DNA of 64,000 bases. Origin: Bacillus sp. 2B10. GTDB taxonomy: Bacteria > Pseudomonadota > Alphaproteobacteria > Sphingomonadales > Sphingomonadaceae. The notes beneath the pieces are model-generated. The model searched no databases. It was not told the origin of the DNA and saw nothing but the letters and a program-made list of their open reading frames with translations. Where the stretch lies: NCBI GenBank assembly GCA_003946805.1, contig RPSH01000007.1, positions 62,001-126,000 of the forward strand. Reading direction: 5' to 3'. Positions 26,647 to 34,565 of this stretch are shown in pieces (position 1 is the stretch's first letter; every line of letters starts with the position of its first letter). Position numbers and translations under genes: made by a program.

Positions 26647-27737
26647 GCGACAACGACGTTCGGCAATTCACGGTCGGGGCCGACGACGACGGCATCCGGC
26701 TGGACCGCTGGTTCAAGCGGCATCTGCCCGACACCAGCTTCAACATCGTCTCGCGCTGGGCCCGCACCGGGCAGCTGCGCATCGACGGCGGCCGGGCGCA
26801 GCCGGGCGCGCGCCTGTCGGCCGGACAGGTGCTGCGCGTGCCGCCGCCCGAATCGGCGGTCGTCGCACAGCCAAAGCCCAAGGCGGAGCGGGCGCCGCTG
26901 TCGGCCGAACAGACCGAGTTCGCGCAGAGCCTGGTCATCCACCGCGACAGGCAGGCGATCGTGCTGAACAAGCCGCCGGGCCTGGCGACGCAGGGCGGGA
27001 CCAAGACCCACGACCATGTCGACGGGCTGCTCGACGCGTTGCAGTTCGACGGCGAAAGCCGGCCGAAGCTGGTCCACCGGCTGGACAAGGACACGTCGGG
27101 CGCGCTGCTGATCGCGCGGACGGCGCGCGCCGCGGCGTTCTTCGCCAAGTCGTTCTCGGGCCGCACCGCCAAGAAGGTCTATTGGGCGCTGGTCGTGGGC
27201 ATCCCCGACATTTCGGACGGGATCGTCGACCTGCCGATCGCCAAGCAGCCGGGCACCGGCGGCGAGAAGATGCATGTCGACGAGGCGGAGGGCCAGCCGG
27301 CCCGGTCGCGCTACCGCGTGATCGAGCGCGTCGGCAACCGCGCGGCGTGGGTCGAATTGCAACCCTTTACCGGACGCACCCACCAGTTGCGCGTGCACAT
27401 GTCGGCGATCGGCCATCCGATCGTCGGCGACGGCAAATATGGCGGACAGGCGGCGTTCCTGACCGGCGGGGTCAGCCGCAAGATGCACCTGCACGCGCGC
27501 CGCATCCGCATCGACCATCCCGATGGCGGACAGGTCGACGTGATCGCCGAGCTGCCGCCGCATTTCGCCGAGAGCATCGACCTGCTGGGTTTCGACCTGA
27601 CGCTGGGCAACGCTATGATCGACGACGCGCCGCCGCCGGTGACGCGCGCCGACCTGAAGGCCAAGGCCAAGGCGCATGCCAAGACCTATCGCAAGGAGCG
27701 CCGCGGCGAACGGCGGTCGCGGGGCAGCCGCGACTGA
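26643..27737 (+). CDS. rluC: RluC/RluD-family 23S rRNA pseudouridine synthase
   Basis: 364 residues. An S4 RNA-binding domain (about 15-75, RLDRWFKRHLP) precedes the synthase with HRLDKDTSGALLIAR, which carries the catalytic Asp, and FTGRTHQLRVHM. The tail after residue 330 is strongly basic (Lys/Arg-rich), as in many sphingomonad homologues. Membership in the RluC/D group is clear; the exact uridine modified is not. Confidence 0.9.
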   Translation: MSDNDVRQFTVGADDDGIRLDRWFKRHLPDTSFNIVSRWARTGQLRIDGGRAQPGARLSAGQVLRVPPPESAVVAQPKPKAERAPLSAEQTEFAQSLVIHRDRQAIVLNKPPGLATQGGTKTHDHVDGLLDALQFDGESRPKLVHRLDKDTSGALLIARTARAAAFFAKSFSGRTAKKVYWALVVGIPDISDGIVDLPIAKQPGTGGEKMHVDEAEGQPARSRYRVIERVGNRAAWVELQPFTGRTHQLRVHMSAIGHPIVGDGKYGGQAAFLTGGVSRKMHLHARRIRIDHPDGGQVDVIAELPPHFAESIDLLGFDLTLGNAMIDDAPPPVTRADLKAKAKAHAKTYRKERRGERRSRGSRD

Positions 27738-27943
27738 TGCACCCCGATGCAGCGTTTCGGATGACGGAGGATGCGGCGCGGGCGTTGGCGGCGATGCTGG
27801 ACCCGATCGCCGGGTTCGAACTGATCCCGACCGCGTGGCGGGGCACCGCCAAGCTGAACCGGAACAAGCCCGCCGCGGTACGCGCGCGGGTGGCCGGGCG
27901 ACTGGGCGATCATCCGCTGGCTGCATGGATGCGGATGTCATGA
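27737..27943 (+). CDS. 68-residue protein resembling the C-terminus of PaiB-type FMN-binding proteins
   Basis: ATG overlaps the rluC stop by one base, and its stop overlaps the phosphatase start by 4 bases, so it is embedded in the chain. LIPTAWRGTAKLNRNKPAAVRARVAGRLGD resembles the last part of PaiB/FMN_bind_2 proteins, where a K-x-N-Q-N-K/R motif closes the flavin domain. The flavin-binding barrel itself is absent. It could be a remnant kept for coupling or a small protein with its own role. Confidence 0.65.
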   Translation: MHPDAAFRMTEDAARALAAMLDPIAGFELIPTAWRGTAKLNRNKPAAVRARVAGRLGDHPLAAWMRMS

Positions 27944-28599
27944 CCCGGCTGGCGGTGTTCGATTGCGACGGGACGCTGGCCGACGGGCAGGCGAATATCT
28001 GCCTCGCCATGGCGCTGGCCTTTGCCGATGCCGGCCTGAGCGAACCCGATCCGCGCGACGTGCGGCGGATCGTGGGATTGAGCCTGCCGCAGGCGGTGGC
28101 GGCGCTGGTGCCCGGTAGCACGACGGCGCTGCACGAGACGGTGGCCGAGGGGTATAAGCGCCATTTCCGCGCGATGCGCAGCGACGGGCGGCTGGCCGAG
28201 GAACCGCTGTTCCCCGGCATCGTCGATGCGTTGACCGCGTTGTTGGACGGCGGATGGCGGCTGGGGGTCGCGACCGGCAAGTCCGATCGCGGGCTGTCAT
28301 TGTTGCTGATCCATCACCGGCTGACGCAGCATTTCGTGACGTTGCAGACCGCGGACCGGCATCCGTCCAAGCCGCATCCGGCGATGCTGTTCGCGGCGAT
28401 GGCCGAGGCGGGGGCACGGGCCGAGGAAACGGTGATGATCGGCGATACCGGGTTCGACATGGCGATGGCGGTCGCCGCGGACGCGCGGGCGATCGGCGTC
28501 ACCTGGGGCTATCACGGGCCCGACGAACTGGTCGCCGCCGGTGCCGCGCGGCTCTGCGACGATGCCGCCACCCTCCCCGCCCTGCTGGAGCAGCCATGA
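27940..28599 (+). CDS. HAD-family phosphatase, Gph-like
   Basis: 219 residues. FDCDGTLADG (motif I, nucleophile Asp), GVATGKSDRG (motif II), SKPHPAML (motif III Lys) and MIGDTGFDMAMA (motif IV) are all intact, and the helical cap lies between residues 15 and 85 (class C1). Phosphoglycolate phosphatase and similar small-molecule phosphatases have this layout; the substrate is not certain. Confidence 0.88.
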   Translation: MTRLAVFDCDGTLADGQANICLAMALAFADAGLSEPDPRDVRRIVGLSLPQAVAALVPGSTTALHETVAEGYKRHFRAMRSDGRLAEEPLFPGIVDALTALLDGGWRLGVATGKSDRGLSLLLIHHRLTQHFVTLQTADRHPSKPHPAMLFAAMAEAGARAEETVMIGDTGFDMAMAVAADARAIGVTWGYHGPDELVAAGAARLCDDAATLPALLEQP

Positions 28600-28805
28600 C
28601 CGAAGACGCGCTTGCCCGGAACCGCTGGCTGATCCTGGTCGCGATCCGCATCGCCACCGCCTGTGGCGCGGTGTTCGGCGTGGTGATGCTGGCACGTGCG
28701 CCCGATACCGGGATGCGGGTGCTGGGCGTCGCGATCGTGCTGTCGGCGCTGTACGCCATGGCGGTCGTGCCGCGCGGCCTGCTGACGAAGTGGCGCAGCC
28801 GGTGA
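28596..28805 (+). CDS. 69-residue membrane protein
   Basis: Two hydrophobic helices (about 12-34 and 40-58) and a basic end KWRSR, i.e. a hairpin with both ends inside. ATGA overlap with the phosphatase and GTGA overlap with the ATP12 gene keep it in the chain. No family recognised; proteins of this size at this place are common in sphingomonads. Confidence 0.7.
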   Translation: MTEDALARNRWLILVAIRIATACGAVFGVVMLARAPDTGMRVLGVAIVLSALYAMAVVPRGLLTKWRSR

Positions 28806-29485
28806 AGCGGTTCTGGCGCGAGGTCGCGGTGACGGCCGGGGGTGGTATCGCGCTCGACGGGCGGCCGGTGCGCACCCCAGGGCGACTGCCGCTGGTGGTG
28901 CCGTTCGCGGCGCTGGCCGACGCCATCGCCGACGAATGGCGGGCGGTGGAGGAGAATGTCGACCCGCGCGCGATGCCGCTGACCGGCCTTGCCAATGCCG
29001 CGATCGAGCGGATCGCGCCCGATGTGGACGCCTTTGCCGCGGGGCTGGCCGTATATGGCGGCAGCGACCTGCTGTGCTACCGCGACGGAGCGGGGCCGCT
29101 CGCCGACCGGCAGGTGGCGGCGTGGGACCCGGTGCTGGACTGGGCGCGCGCGCGCCATGCCGTCGATTTCGTCGTGACCGACGGGGTGATGCCGGTCGAA
29201 CAGCCGCCGCGCACGCTGGCACGATTGCGCGAGGCGGCAGTCGCGCTGTCGCCTTGGGAACTGGCGCCGCTGTCGCCGGTCGTCGGGATTACGGGATCGC
29301 TGCTGCTGGGGCTGGCGGTGGTCGAGCGCGCGATCGATGCCGATGCGGCGTGGGCGGCGGCGCATGTCGACGAGGACTGGCAGATCGAGCAATGGGGCGA
29401 GGATGCGCTGGCCGCCGCGACGCGCGCGGTCCGCGCGGCGGACTATGGCGCGGCGGTGCGGTTCCTGGCGCTTATCCGCGGCTAG
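28802..29485 (+). CDS. ATP12-family F1-ATPase assembly chaperone
   Basis: 227 residues from a GTG that overlaps the previous stop (GTGA). KRFWREV at the start, ALDGRPVRTPGRLPLVVP, IADEWRAVEENVDPRAMPLTGLANAAID-like, and WELAPLSPVVGITGSLLLGLAV are characteristic of ATP12, which holds the alpha subunit of F1-ATP synthase during assembly in mitochondria and alphaproteobacteria. The last 14 bases overlap the 3' end of the convergent lacI-type gene. Confidence 0.9.
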   Translation: MKRFWREVAVTAGGGIALDGRPVRTPGRLPLVVPFAALADAIADEWRAVEENVDPRAMPLTGLANAAIERIAPDVDAFAAGLAVYGGSDLLCYRDGAGPLADRQVAAWDPVLDWARARHAVDFVVTDGVMPVEQPPRTLARLREAAVALSPWELAPLSPVVGITGSLLLGLAVVERAIDADAAWAAAHVDEDWQIEQWGEDALAAATRAVRAADYGAAVRFLALIRG

Positions 29486-30479
29486 GCGGGGCGCAGGACT
29501 CGCCGATCGACAGCGTCAGCGTCGCGGCGAGCGGGGCGTCGTTCGCCACGCGCTCGATCCGGTCGATCAGCCGGGTGGTGATCGTCGCGGCCATCGCGGC
29601 GATCGGGCGGTGGACGGTGGTGAGCGCCGGGGTCAGCATCCGCGCGAGGATACTGCCGTCGAACCCGATGACCGACAGGTCGCGCGGCACGTCGAGCGCA
29701 TGGGCGACCGCGACCTTCAGCACCGCCGCCGCCATCACGTCGTTGGCGGCGAAGATCGCGGTCGGGCGTGGGGCGATCGACAACAGCGCGCGCGCCGCCG
29801 CGACGCCGCTGTCGAAGCCGTAATCGCCCTCGGCCTCGCCGGTCAGCGTCAGCCCGTGGCTGGCGAGGCCGGCGACGAACCCCGCGCGCCGCTCGCACGC
29901 CGAATGCGCCGATGCGGGGCCGGAGAGCAGCGCGATCCGGTCATGGCCGAGGACCACGAGATGCCCGGCAACGGCGCGTGCGGCGCCGCGTTCGTCGGAC
30001 ACCAGCACCGCCTCATAGCCCGACAGCGCGACCGGGGAGAGCGCGACCGCCGGCACGCCCGCCGCCGACAGCGCGTCGGCGACGCCCGGTGCGCCCGACA
30101 CCGGCGGCACTACGACGATGCCGTCGACCCGCGACCGGCCGGCGAAGTCGAGCACGTCCGCCACCGGATCGCCCTGCCCCGCCGCGACCGGATGCACCAC
30201 CAGTTCGTAGCCCCGCGCCGCCGCCGCGCCGACGATCCCGCGTTGCAGGGGGTCGAGCACCAGCGCGTTGCGATCGTTATGCACCAGCCCGAGCAGGAAC
30301 GACCGACCGGTCGCGAGGCCGCGGGCGCGGGCGCTGGGACGGAAGGCGAGCGCGGCGATCGCCCCCTCGACCTGTTCGCGGGTCGCGGCGTTGACCAGCG
30401 GCGAGCGGTTGAGCACGCGCGACACGGTGCGGATCGACACCCCGGCGCGCGCGGCCACGTCGGCGATGGTGGTCGTCAC
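29472..30479 (-). CDS. LacI-family transcription regulator
   Basis: 335 residues from a GTG overlapping the uxuA stop (GTGA). The helix-turn-helix and hinge are at residues 3-58 (IADVAARAGVSIRTVSRVLN, then ARGLATGRS); the rest is the periplasmic-binding-like sensor with GLVHNDRN and VIGFDGSILARMLTPALTTVHRP. It shares a transcript with uxuA and so probably senses an intermediate of hexuronate breakdown. It is the only LacI-type regulator in the window and thus a candidate for the ACCGGT sites of the pectin operon 20 kb away, but no such site was found upstream of uxuA itself. Confidence 0.9.
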   Translation of the reverse strand: MTTTIADVAARAGVSIRTVSRVLNRSPLVNAATREQVEGAIAALAFRPSARARGLATGRSFLLGLVHNDRNALVLDPLQRGIVGAAAARGYELVVHPVAAGQGDPVADVLDFAGRSRVDGIVVVPPVSGAPGVADALSAAGVPAVALSPVALSGYEAVLVSDERGAARAVAGHLVVLGHDRIALLSGPASAHSACERRAGFVAGLASHGLTLTGEAEGDYGFDSGVAAARALLSIAPRPTAIFAANDVMAAAVLKVAVAHALDVPRDLSVIGFDGSILARMLTPALTTVHRPIAAMAATITTRLIDRIERVANDAPLAATLTLSIGESCAPPSRG

Positions 30480-31648
30480 GCCGTCCCCTGCGCCGCATGG
30501 GCGAGCCCACGCTCCAGCCCGCGCAGTTCGGCCAGCCCGCGCATCCGCCCCAGCAGCGAATAGCCCGGGTTGGTCCGGCGATCGAGGTCGTCGAGCATCT
30601 GGTGACCATGGTCGGGCCGCATCGGGATGCTGCGCCGCTCGGCCCGCGAGAGGGCATGGACCGCGGCGACCACCGCCGCCATGCCGGCATCGCCGTCCAG
30701 ATGCGCCGCTTCGTGGAACGCCGCCGTCCCGCCTTCGCGGTCGACCGAGCGCAAATGGAGGAAGCCGATCCGCGATCCCAGCCGCCGGACCATGCCGGGC
30801 AGGTCGTTGTCGGCGCGCGCGCCGAACGATCCGGTGCACAGGCACAGCCCGTTCGACGGGTTGGGTACCGCGTCGAACAGCGCCGCGACATCGGCTTCGG
30901 TACTGACGACGCGCGGCAGGCCGAAGATCGGGAAGGGCGGGTCGTCGGGATGCACCACCAGCCGGATGCCGAGATCATCGGCATGGGGACATACGGCGGC
31001 GAGGAACGCGATCAGGTTCGCACGCAGCGTCGCCGCGTCGATCCCCGCATAGCCGGCGATGGCATCCCGGAACGCATCCGACGTGAAGCTCTCTTCCGCG
31101 CCGGGCAGGCCGGCGAGGATCGTCGCCTCCAGCGTTCGGCGGGCGTCGTCGTCCATCGCGGCGAAGCGGCGGGCGGCCGCTTCGACCAGCGCCGGCGGAT
31201 AGTCGCGCGCGGCATCGGGGCGGCGCAACAGATGGATGTCGTAGGCGGCGACCGCTTCCCATTCGAACCGCAGCGCCAGCGCGCCATCGGGCAGGGCATA
31301 AGCCAGGTCGGTCCGCGTCCAGTCGAGCAGCGGCATGAAGTTATAGGTGACGACGCCGATACCCTCCGCCGCCAGATTCGTCAGGCTCTGGCGATACGCA
31401 TCGAGCAGCGCGTCGCGGTGCGGGCCGCCGCGCTTGATCTCGTCATGGACCGGGAGGCTTTCGACCACATGCCAGCCGAGGCCAGCGGCGGCGATCGTCG
31501 CCTTGCGGTCGGCGATCGCCGCGCGCGGCCAGACCGCGCCATTGGGCAGTTCGTGCAAGGCGGTGACCACCTCGGTCGCCCCCGCCTGTCGAATCGCGGT
31601 CAGGGATACGGGGTCGGCCGGACCGAACCACCGCATCGTCTGGGTCAT
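30476..31648 (-). CDS. uxuA: mannonate dehydratase
   Basis: 390 residues. Converts D-mannonate to 2-keto-3-deoxygluconate in glucuronate catabolism, using Mn2+ in a TIM barrel. MRWFGPADPVSL, VHPDDPPFPIFGLPRVVS, NGLCLCTGSFGA, FLHLRSV and MRPDHGHQMLDD contain the metal-binding His/Cys/Asp set of the family. MTQTMRWFG is the usual N-terminus; a GTG two codons earlier (31654) has the better spacing to GGAAGGAG and is a possible start. The lacI-type gene begins within its stop. Confidence 0.93.
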   Translation of the reverse strand: MTQTMRWFGPADPVSLTAIRQAGATEVVTALHELPNGAVWPRAAIADRKATIAAAGLGWHVVESLPVHDEIKRGGPHRDALLDAYRQSLTNLAAEGIGVVTYNFMPLLDWTRTDLAYALPDGALALRFEWEAVAAYDIHLLRRPDAARDYPPALVEAAARRFAAMDDDARRTLEATILAGLPGAEESFTSDAFRDAIAGYAGIDAATLRANLIAFLAAVCPHADDLGIRLVVHPDDPPFPIFGLPRVVSTEADVAALFDAVPNPSNGLCLCTGSFGARADNDLPGMVRRLGSRIGFLHLRSVDREGGTAAFHEAAHLDGDAGMAAVVAAVHALSRAERRSIPMRPDHGHQMLDDLDRRTNPGYSLLGRMRGLAELRGLERGLAHAAQGTA

Positions 31649-31715
31649 CAGCACCGGCATCTCCTTCCTCGCTTCGCGCAAGGCATAGGCGATGCCGGCC
31701 GCCAATGTCGAACGG

Positions 31716-32141
31716 TCACGCGAGCGTCAGCCCGACATCGACATTGCCGCGCGTCGCGTTCGAATAGGGGCAGATGCCATGCGCGGTATCAACCAGCGCC
31801 TGCGCATCGGCCGGCGCGACGCCGGGGAGCGAGACCTGCAGATCGGCGGTGATGCCGAATCCGCCCAGCGCGCGCGGGCCGATGCCGACCGTCGCAGTCA
31901 CCGCGACATCGGCGGGAACCCTGGTCCCCAGCTGCTGGCCGGCGACCTTCAGCGCGCCGATGAAGCAGGCGGCATAGCCCGCCGCGAACAGCTGTTCGGG
32001 GTTGCTGCCGTCACCGCCTGCGCCGCCCAGTTCGCGCGGGGTCGACAGCTTGACGTCGAACCGGCCGTCCTCGCTGCGCGCATGGCCTTCGCGACCGCCG
32101 GTGGCGGTGGCAGTGGTGCTGTACTTGACGTCGACCGACAT
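31716..32141 (-). CDS. ohr: organic hydroperoxide resistance protein Ohr/OsmC
   Basis: 141 residues. Thiol peroxidase for organic hydroperoxides. The two redox cysteines are in GYAACFIGAL and GICPYSNATRGNV, with ERLF-type Glu in SNPEQLFAAGYA. The ATG at 32141 lies 6 bases behind GGAG; an ATG 4 codons upstream (32153) falls before that site. It diverges from ohrR across about 100 bp that hold two TTATCGCGA elements. Confidence 0.94.
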   Translation of the reverse strand: MSVDVKYSTTATATGGREGHARSEDGRFDVKLSTPRELGGAGGDGSNPEQLFAAGYAACFIGALKVAGQQLGTRVPADVAVTATVGIGPRALGGFGITADLQVSLPGVAPADAQALVDTAHGICPYSNATRGNVDVGLTLA

Positions 32142-32157
32142 GGGATGCTCCATTTGT

Positions 32158-32218
32158 TTATCGCGATAACTATTTAGGACGGCGGCTCGGTACTGTCCAG
32201 CATTATTTATCGCGAAAA
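32158..32218. promoter_or_regulatory. candidate OhrR operators between ohr and ohrR
   Basis: Two elements lie in the divergent gap: the perfect 12-bp palindrome TTATCGCGATAA (32158-32169), 16 bp upstream of ohr, and the degenerate copy TTATCGCGAAAA (32207-32218), 22 bp upstream of ohrR. Each is close to one start codon and in the AT-rich part, where OhrR would repress both genes until oxidised. Confidence 0.6.
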
Positions 32219-32240
32219 TATTTCATGCTATGCGCGCACC

Positions 32241-32681
32241 ATGACCCAGCCCCTGCCCCTCGACGACCAGCTCTGCTTCTCGCTTTATGCGGCGACGATC
32301 GCGATCAACCGGACGTACAAGCCGATGCTCGACCGGATGGGAATCACCTATCCGCAGTTTCTCGTGCTGATGACGTTGAGCGAGACCGAGGACGGCATGG
32401 GCGTAGGGGCGATCGCCGAGCGGCTGGCGCTGGAACCGAGCACCATCACTCCGCTTGCCAAGCGGATGGAGGCGGCGGGGCTGGTGACGCGGGTGCGCAG
32501 TCCGGAGGACGAGCGGCAGGTACGGGTGCGCCTTACCGATGCGGGCCGTGCGCGGTGGGCGGAGAGCGGGTGCCTCGCCCCGACCGTCGTCGCACGCAGC
32601 GGCATGGCGCCCGAACGGCTGGTCGCGCTGAATGCCGAGGTGACTGCACTGCGCAAGGCATTGGCAGCGGCGCTCGACTGA
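32241..32681 (+). CDS. ohrR: MarR-family organic peroxide sensor OhrR
   Basis: 146 residues. DDQLCFSLYAA places the peroxide-sensing Cys at residue 12, in the position known from OhrR; the winged helix runs from about 45 to 105 (IAERLALEPSTITPLAKRMEAAGLVTR, then RQVRVRLTDAG with the wing). A second Cys (GCLAP, near 115) is at the place where two-cysteine OhrR proteins have their resolving thiol. It diverges from ohr. Confidence 0.92.
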   Translation: MTQPLPLDDQLCFSLYAATIAINRTYKPMLDRMGITYPQFLVLMTLSETEDGMGVGAIAERLALEPSTITPLAKRMEAAGLVTRVRSPEDERQVRVRLTDAGRARWAESGCLAPTVVARSGMAPERLVALNAEVTALRKALAAALD

Positions 32682-32723
32682 TTACCCCTTGGCCGGCAAC
32701 CCCTTAGAACATATATCGAACGT

Positions 32724-33971
32724 ATGGCGCAACTCGACACCCGGCAGAAACTGGCGATCCTGGCCGATGCCGCCAAATACGACGCGTCGTGCGCCTCGTC
32801 GGGGACCGCCAAGCGCAATTCGCGCGACGGCAAGGGGATCGGATCGACCGAAGGCATGGGCATCTGCCACGCCTATGCGCCCGATGGCCGCTGCATCTCG
32901 CTGTTGAAGATCCTGCTGACCAACAGCTGCATCTTCGACTGTCATTACTGCATCAACCGCAAGTCGTCGAACGTCCGGCGTGCGCGCTTCACCGCGCAGG
33001 AGGTCGTGAACCTGACGCTCAGCTTTTACCGGCGCAACTATATCGAGGGGCTGTTCCTGTCGTCGGGGATCATCGGGTCGTCCAACTATACGATGGAGCA
33101 GATCGTCGAGGTCGCGCGCAGCCTGCGCGAGGATCATGATTTCCGCGGCTATATCCACCTAAAGACCATTCCCGACGCCGATCCCGAGCTGGTGCATCAG
33201 GCCGGGGTTCATGCCGATCGCGTGTCGATCAACGTCGAGCTGCCGACGGTCGGCGGGCTGAAGCGGCTGGCGCCCGAAAAGTCCGCGCCGCAGATCGAGG
33301 GGGCGATGAAGGATGTCGCCCACGCGATCGCGGACGGTCGCGATGCGCGCAAACGGTACAAGTCCGCGCCGAAGTTCGCGCCTGCCGGACAGTCGACGCA
33401 GATGATCGTTGGCGCCGATGCCGCGACCGACAGCGATATCGTCGGCAAGGCGGCGACGCTGTACGACCGGTTCGGCCTGCGCCGGGTCTATTATTCGGCG
33501 TTCAGCCCGATCCCGGAGGCGTCGGCGGTGCTGCCGCTGCAACGCCCGCCGCTGATGCGCGAGCACCGGCTGTACCAGTCGGACTGGCTGATGCGCTTCT
33601 ACGACTATCGTCCCGACGAGGTGCGGGCGGCCGCGGACGACGCGACGGGGATGCTGCCGCTCGATATCGACCCCAAGCTCGCGTGGGCGCTGAAGTTCCG
33701 CGGTCGCTTTCCGGTCGACGTGAACCGGGCGCCGCGCGAGATGCTGCTGCGCGTGCCGGGGCTGGGCGTGAAGGCGGTCAATTCGATCCTGACCGCGCGG
33801 CGGTGGCGGCGGCTGACGCTGGCCGATATCGGGCGGCTGACGGTATCGATCGCAAAGATGCGGCCATTCATCGTTGCCGACGACTGGCGGCCGGTGGTGC
33901 TGGCGGACCGTGCCGAGCTGCGACCGATCGTGGCGCCCAAGAAGGCGGACCAGATGGAGCTGTTCGGGTGA
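32724..33971 (+). CDS. radical SAM protein linked to uracil-DNA glycosylase (TIGR03916-like)
   Basis: 415 residues. Cys69, Cys73 and Cys76 (SCIFDCHYC) bind the radical SAM [4Fe-4S] cluster. Extra cysteines at 23, 48 and 57 precede it. Near 345-366 a helix-hairpin-helix (VPGLGVKAVNSILTARR) implies contact with DNA, and the protein ends QMELFG. This is the architecture of the family annotated as putative DNA modification/repair radical SAM protein, which is found beside DUF4130/UDG genes. Here a hemerythrin gene and a DUF4130-UdgX fusion follow. No reaction has been established to my knowledge; repair or marking of a damaged base is inferred. Confidence 0.9.
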   Translation: MAQLDTRQKLAILADAAKYDASCASSGTAKRNSRDGKGIGSTEGMGICHAYAPDGRCISLLKILLTNSCIFDCHYCINRKSSNVRRARFTAQEVVNLTLSFYRRNYIEGLFLSSGIIGSSNYTMEQIVEVARSLREDHDFRGYIHLKTIPDADPELVHQAGVHADRVSINVELPTVGGLKRLAPEKSAPQIEGAMKDVAHAIADGRDARKRYKSAPKFAPAGQSTQMIVGADAATDSDIVGKAATLYDRFGLRRVYYSAFSPIPEASAVLPLQRPPLMREHRLYQSDWLMRFYDYRPDEVRAAADDATGMLPLDIDPKLAWALKFRGRFPVDVNRAPREMLLRVPGLGVKAVNSILTARRWRRLTLADIGRLTVSIAKMRPFIVADDWRPVVLADRAELRPIVAPKKADQMELFG

Positions 33972-33978
33972 ATGCATC

Positions 33979-34006
33979 CGTCATTCCGGCGGAAGCCGGG
34001 ATGACG
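33979..34006. repeat. short family B hairpin after the radical SAM gene
   Basis: A 28-bp hairpin, arms CGTCATTCCGGC and GCCGGGATGACG with a GGAA loop. There is no T run, so it is not a classical terminator, but it could partly attenuate transcription into the hemerythrin gene or stabilise the upstream mRNA. Confidence 0.6.
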
Positions 34007-34088
34007 TTCCGGTGAAAATCCCTCGCAAGAGAAACCTCCGTCGTCCGCCGCCGTTGCTGGATGGAACCCGTTGCAAAGGAACACCGCC

Positions 34089-34565
34089 ATGGCCGACGCC
34101 CGCATCTATGCCGACCTGAAGGCCGATCACGACCGGCACCGCGACCTGCTCCAGCGGATCGACGCCGCCAGTGGCGACGAGCGCGCCGAACTGTTCGAGG
34201 CGTTCCGGGTCGAGGTATCGGCCCATGCCGCGGCCGAGGAAGAAGCGCTGTACGCGACGATGCTCGCCAATCCCGACCTGCGCGACGAGGCGCGGCATTC
34301 GGTGTCCGAGCACAAGGAGATCGACGACTATCTGGGTGAGATCGCCAAGCTGGACGCCGGCAGCAACGAGTGGAACGAACGCTTCGCCGAGATGCGCCAC
34401 CGCTACGAGCATCATATCGACGAGGAGGAGGAAGAGATGTTCCCCGCCGCCGCCGAGGAACTGAGCGATGCCGAGGAATCGCGCATCGCCAAGGTGTTCG
34501 AGGAGCGCAAGCCCAGGGAACTTGCAATCGCCGAATCGTCGGAAGCAGGCGACGACCGCGACTGA
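34089..34565 (+). CDS. hemerythrin HHE-domain protein
   Basis: 158 residues. DLKADHDRHRDLL, EVSAHAAAEEEALY, SEHKEIDDYL and HRYEHHIDEEEEEMFP supply the His/Glu ligands of a di-iron hemerythrin in a four-helix bundle; the acidic tail after residue 125 is unstructured. AAGGA lies 8 bases before the ATG. Such proteins bind O2 or detoxify reactive oxygen/nitrogen. Its position between the radical SAM gene and the UdgX fusion, and one-base overlap with the latter, suggests it guards the iron-sulfur clusters of both, which is inference. Confidence 0.9.
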   Translation: MADARIYADLKADHDRHRDLLQRIDAASGDERAELFEAFRVEVSAHAAAEEEALYATMLANPDLRDEARHSVSEHKEIDDYLGEIAKLDAGSNEWNERFAEMRHRYEHHIDEEEEEMFPAAAEELSDAEESRIAKVFEERKPRELAIAESSEAGDDRD

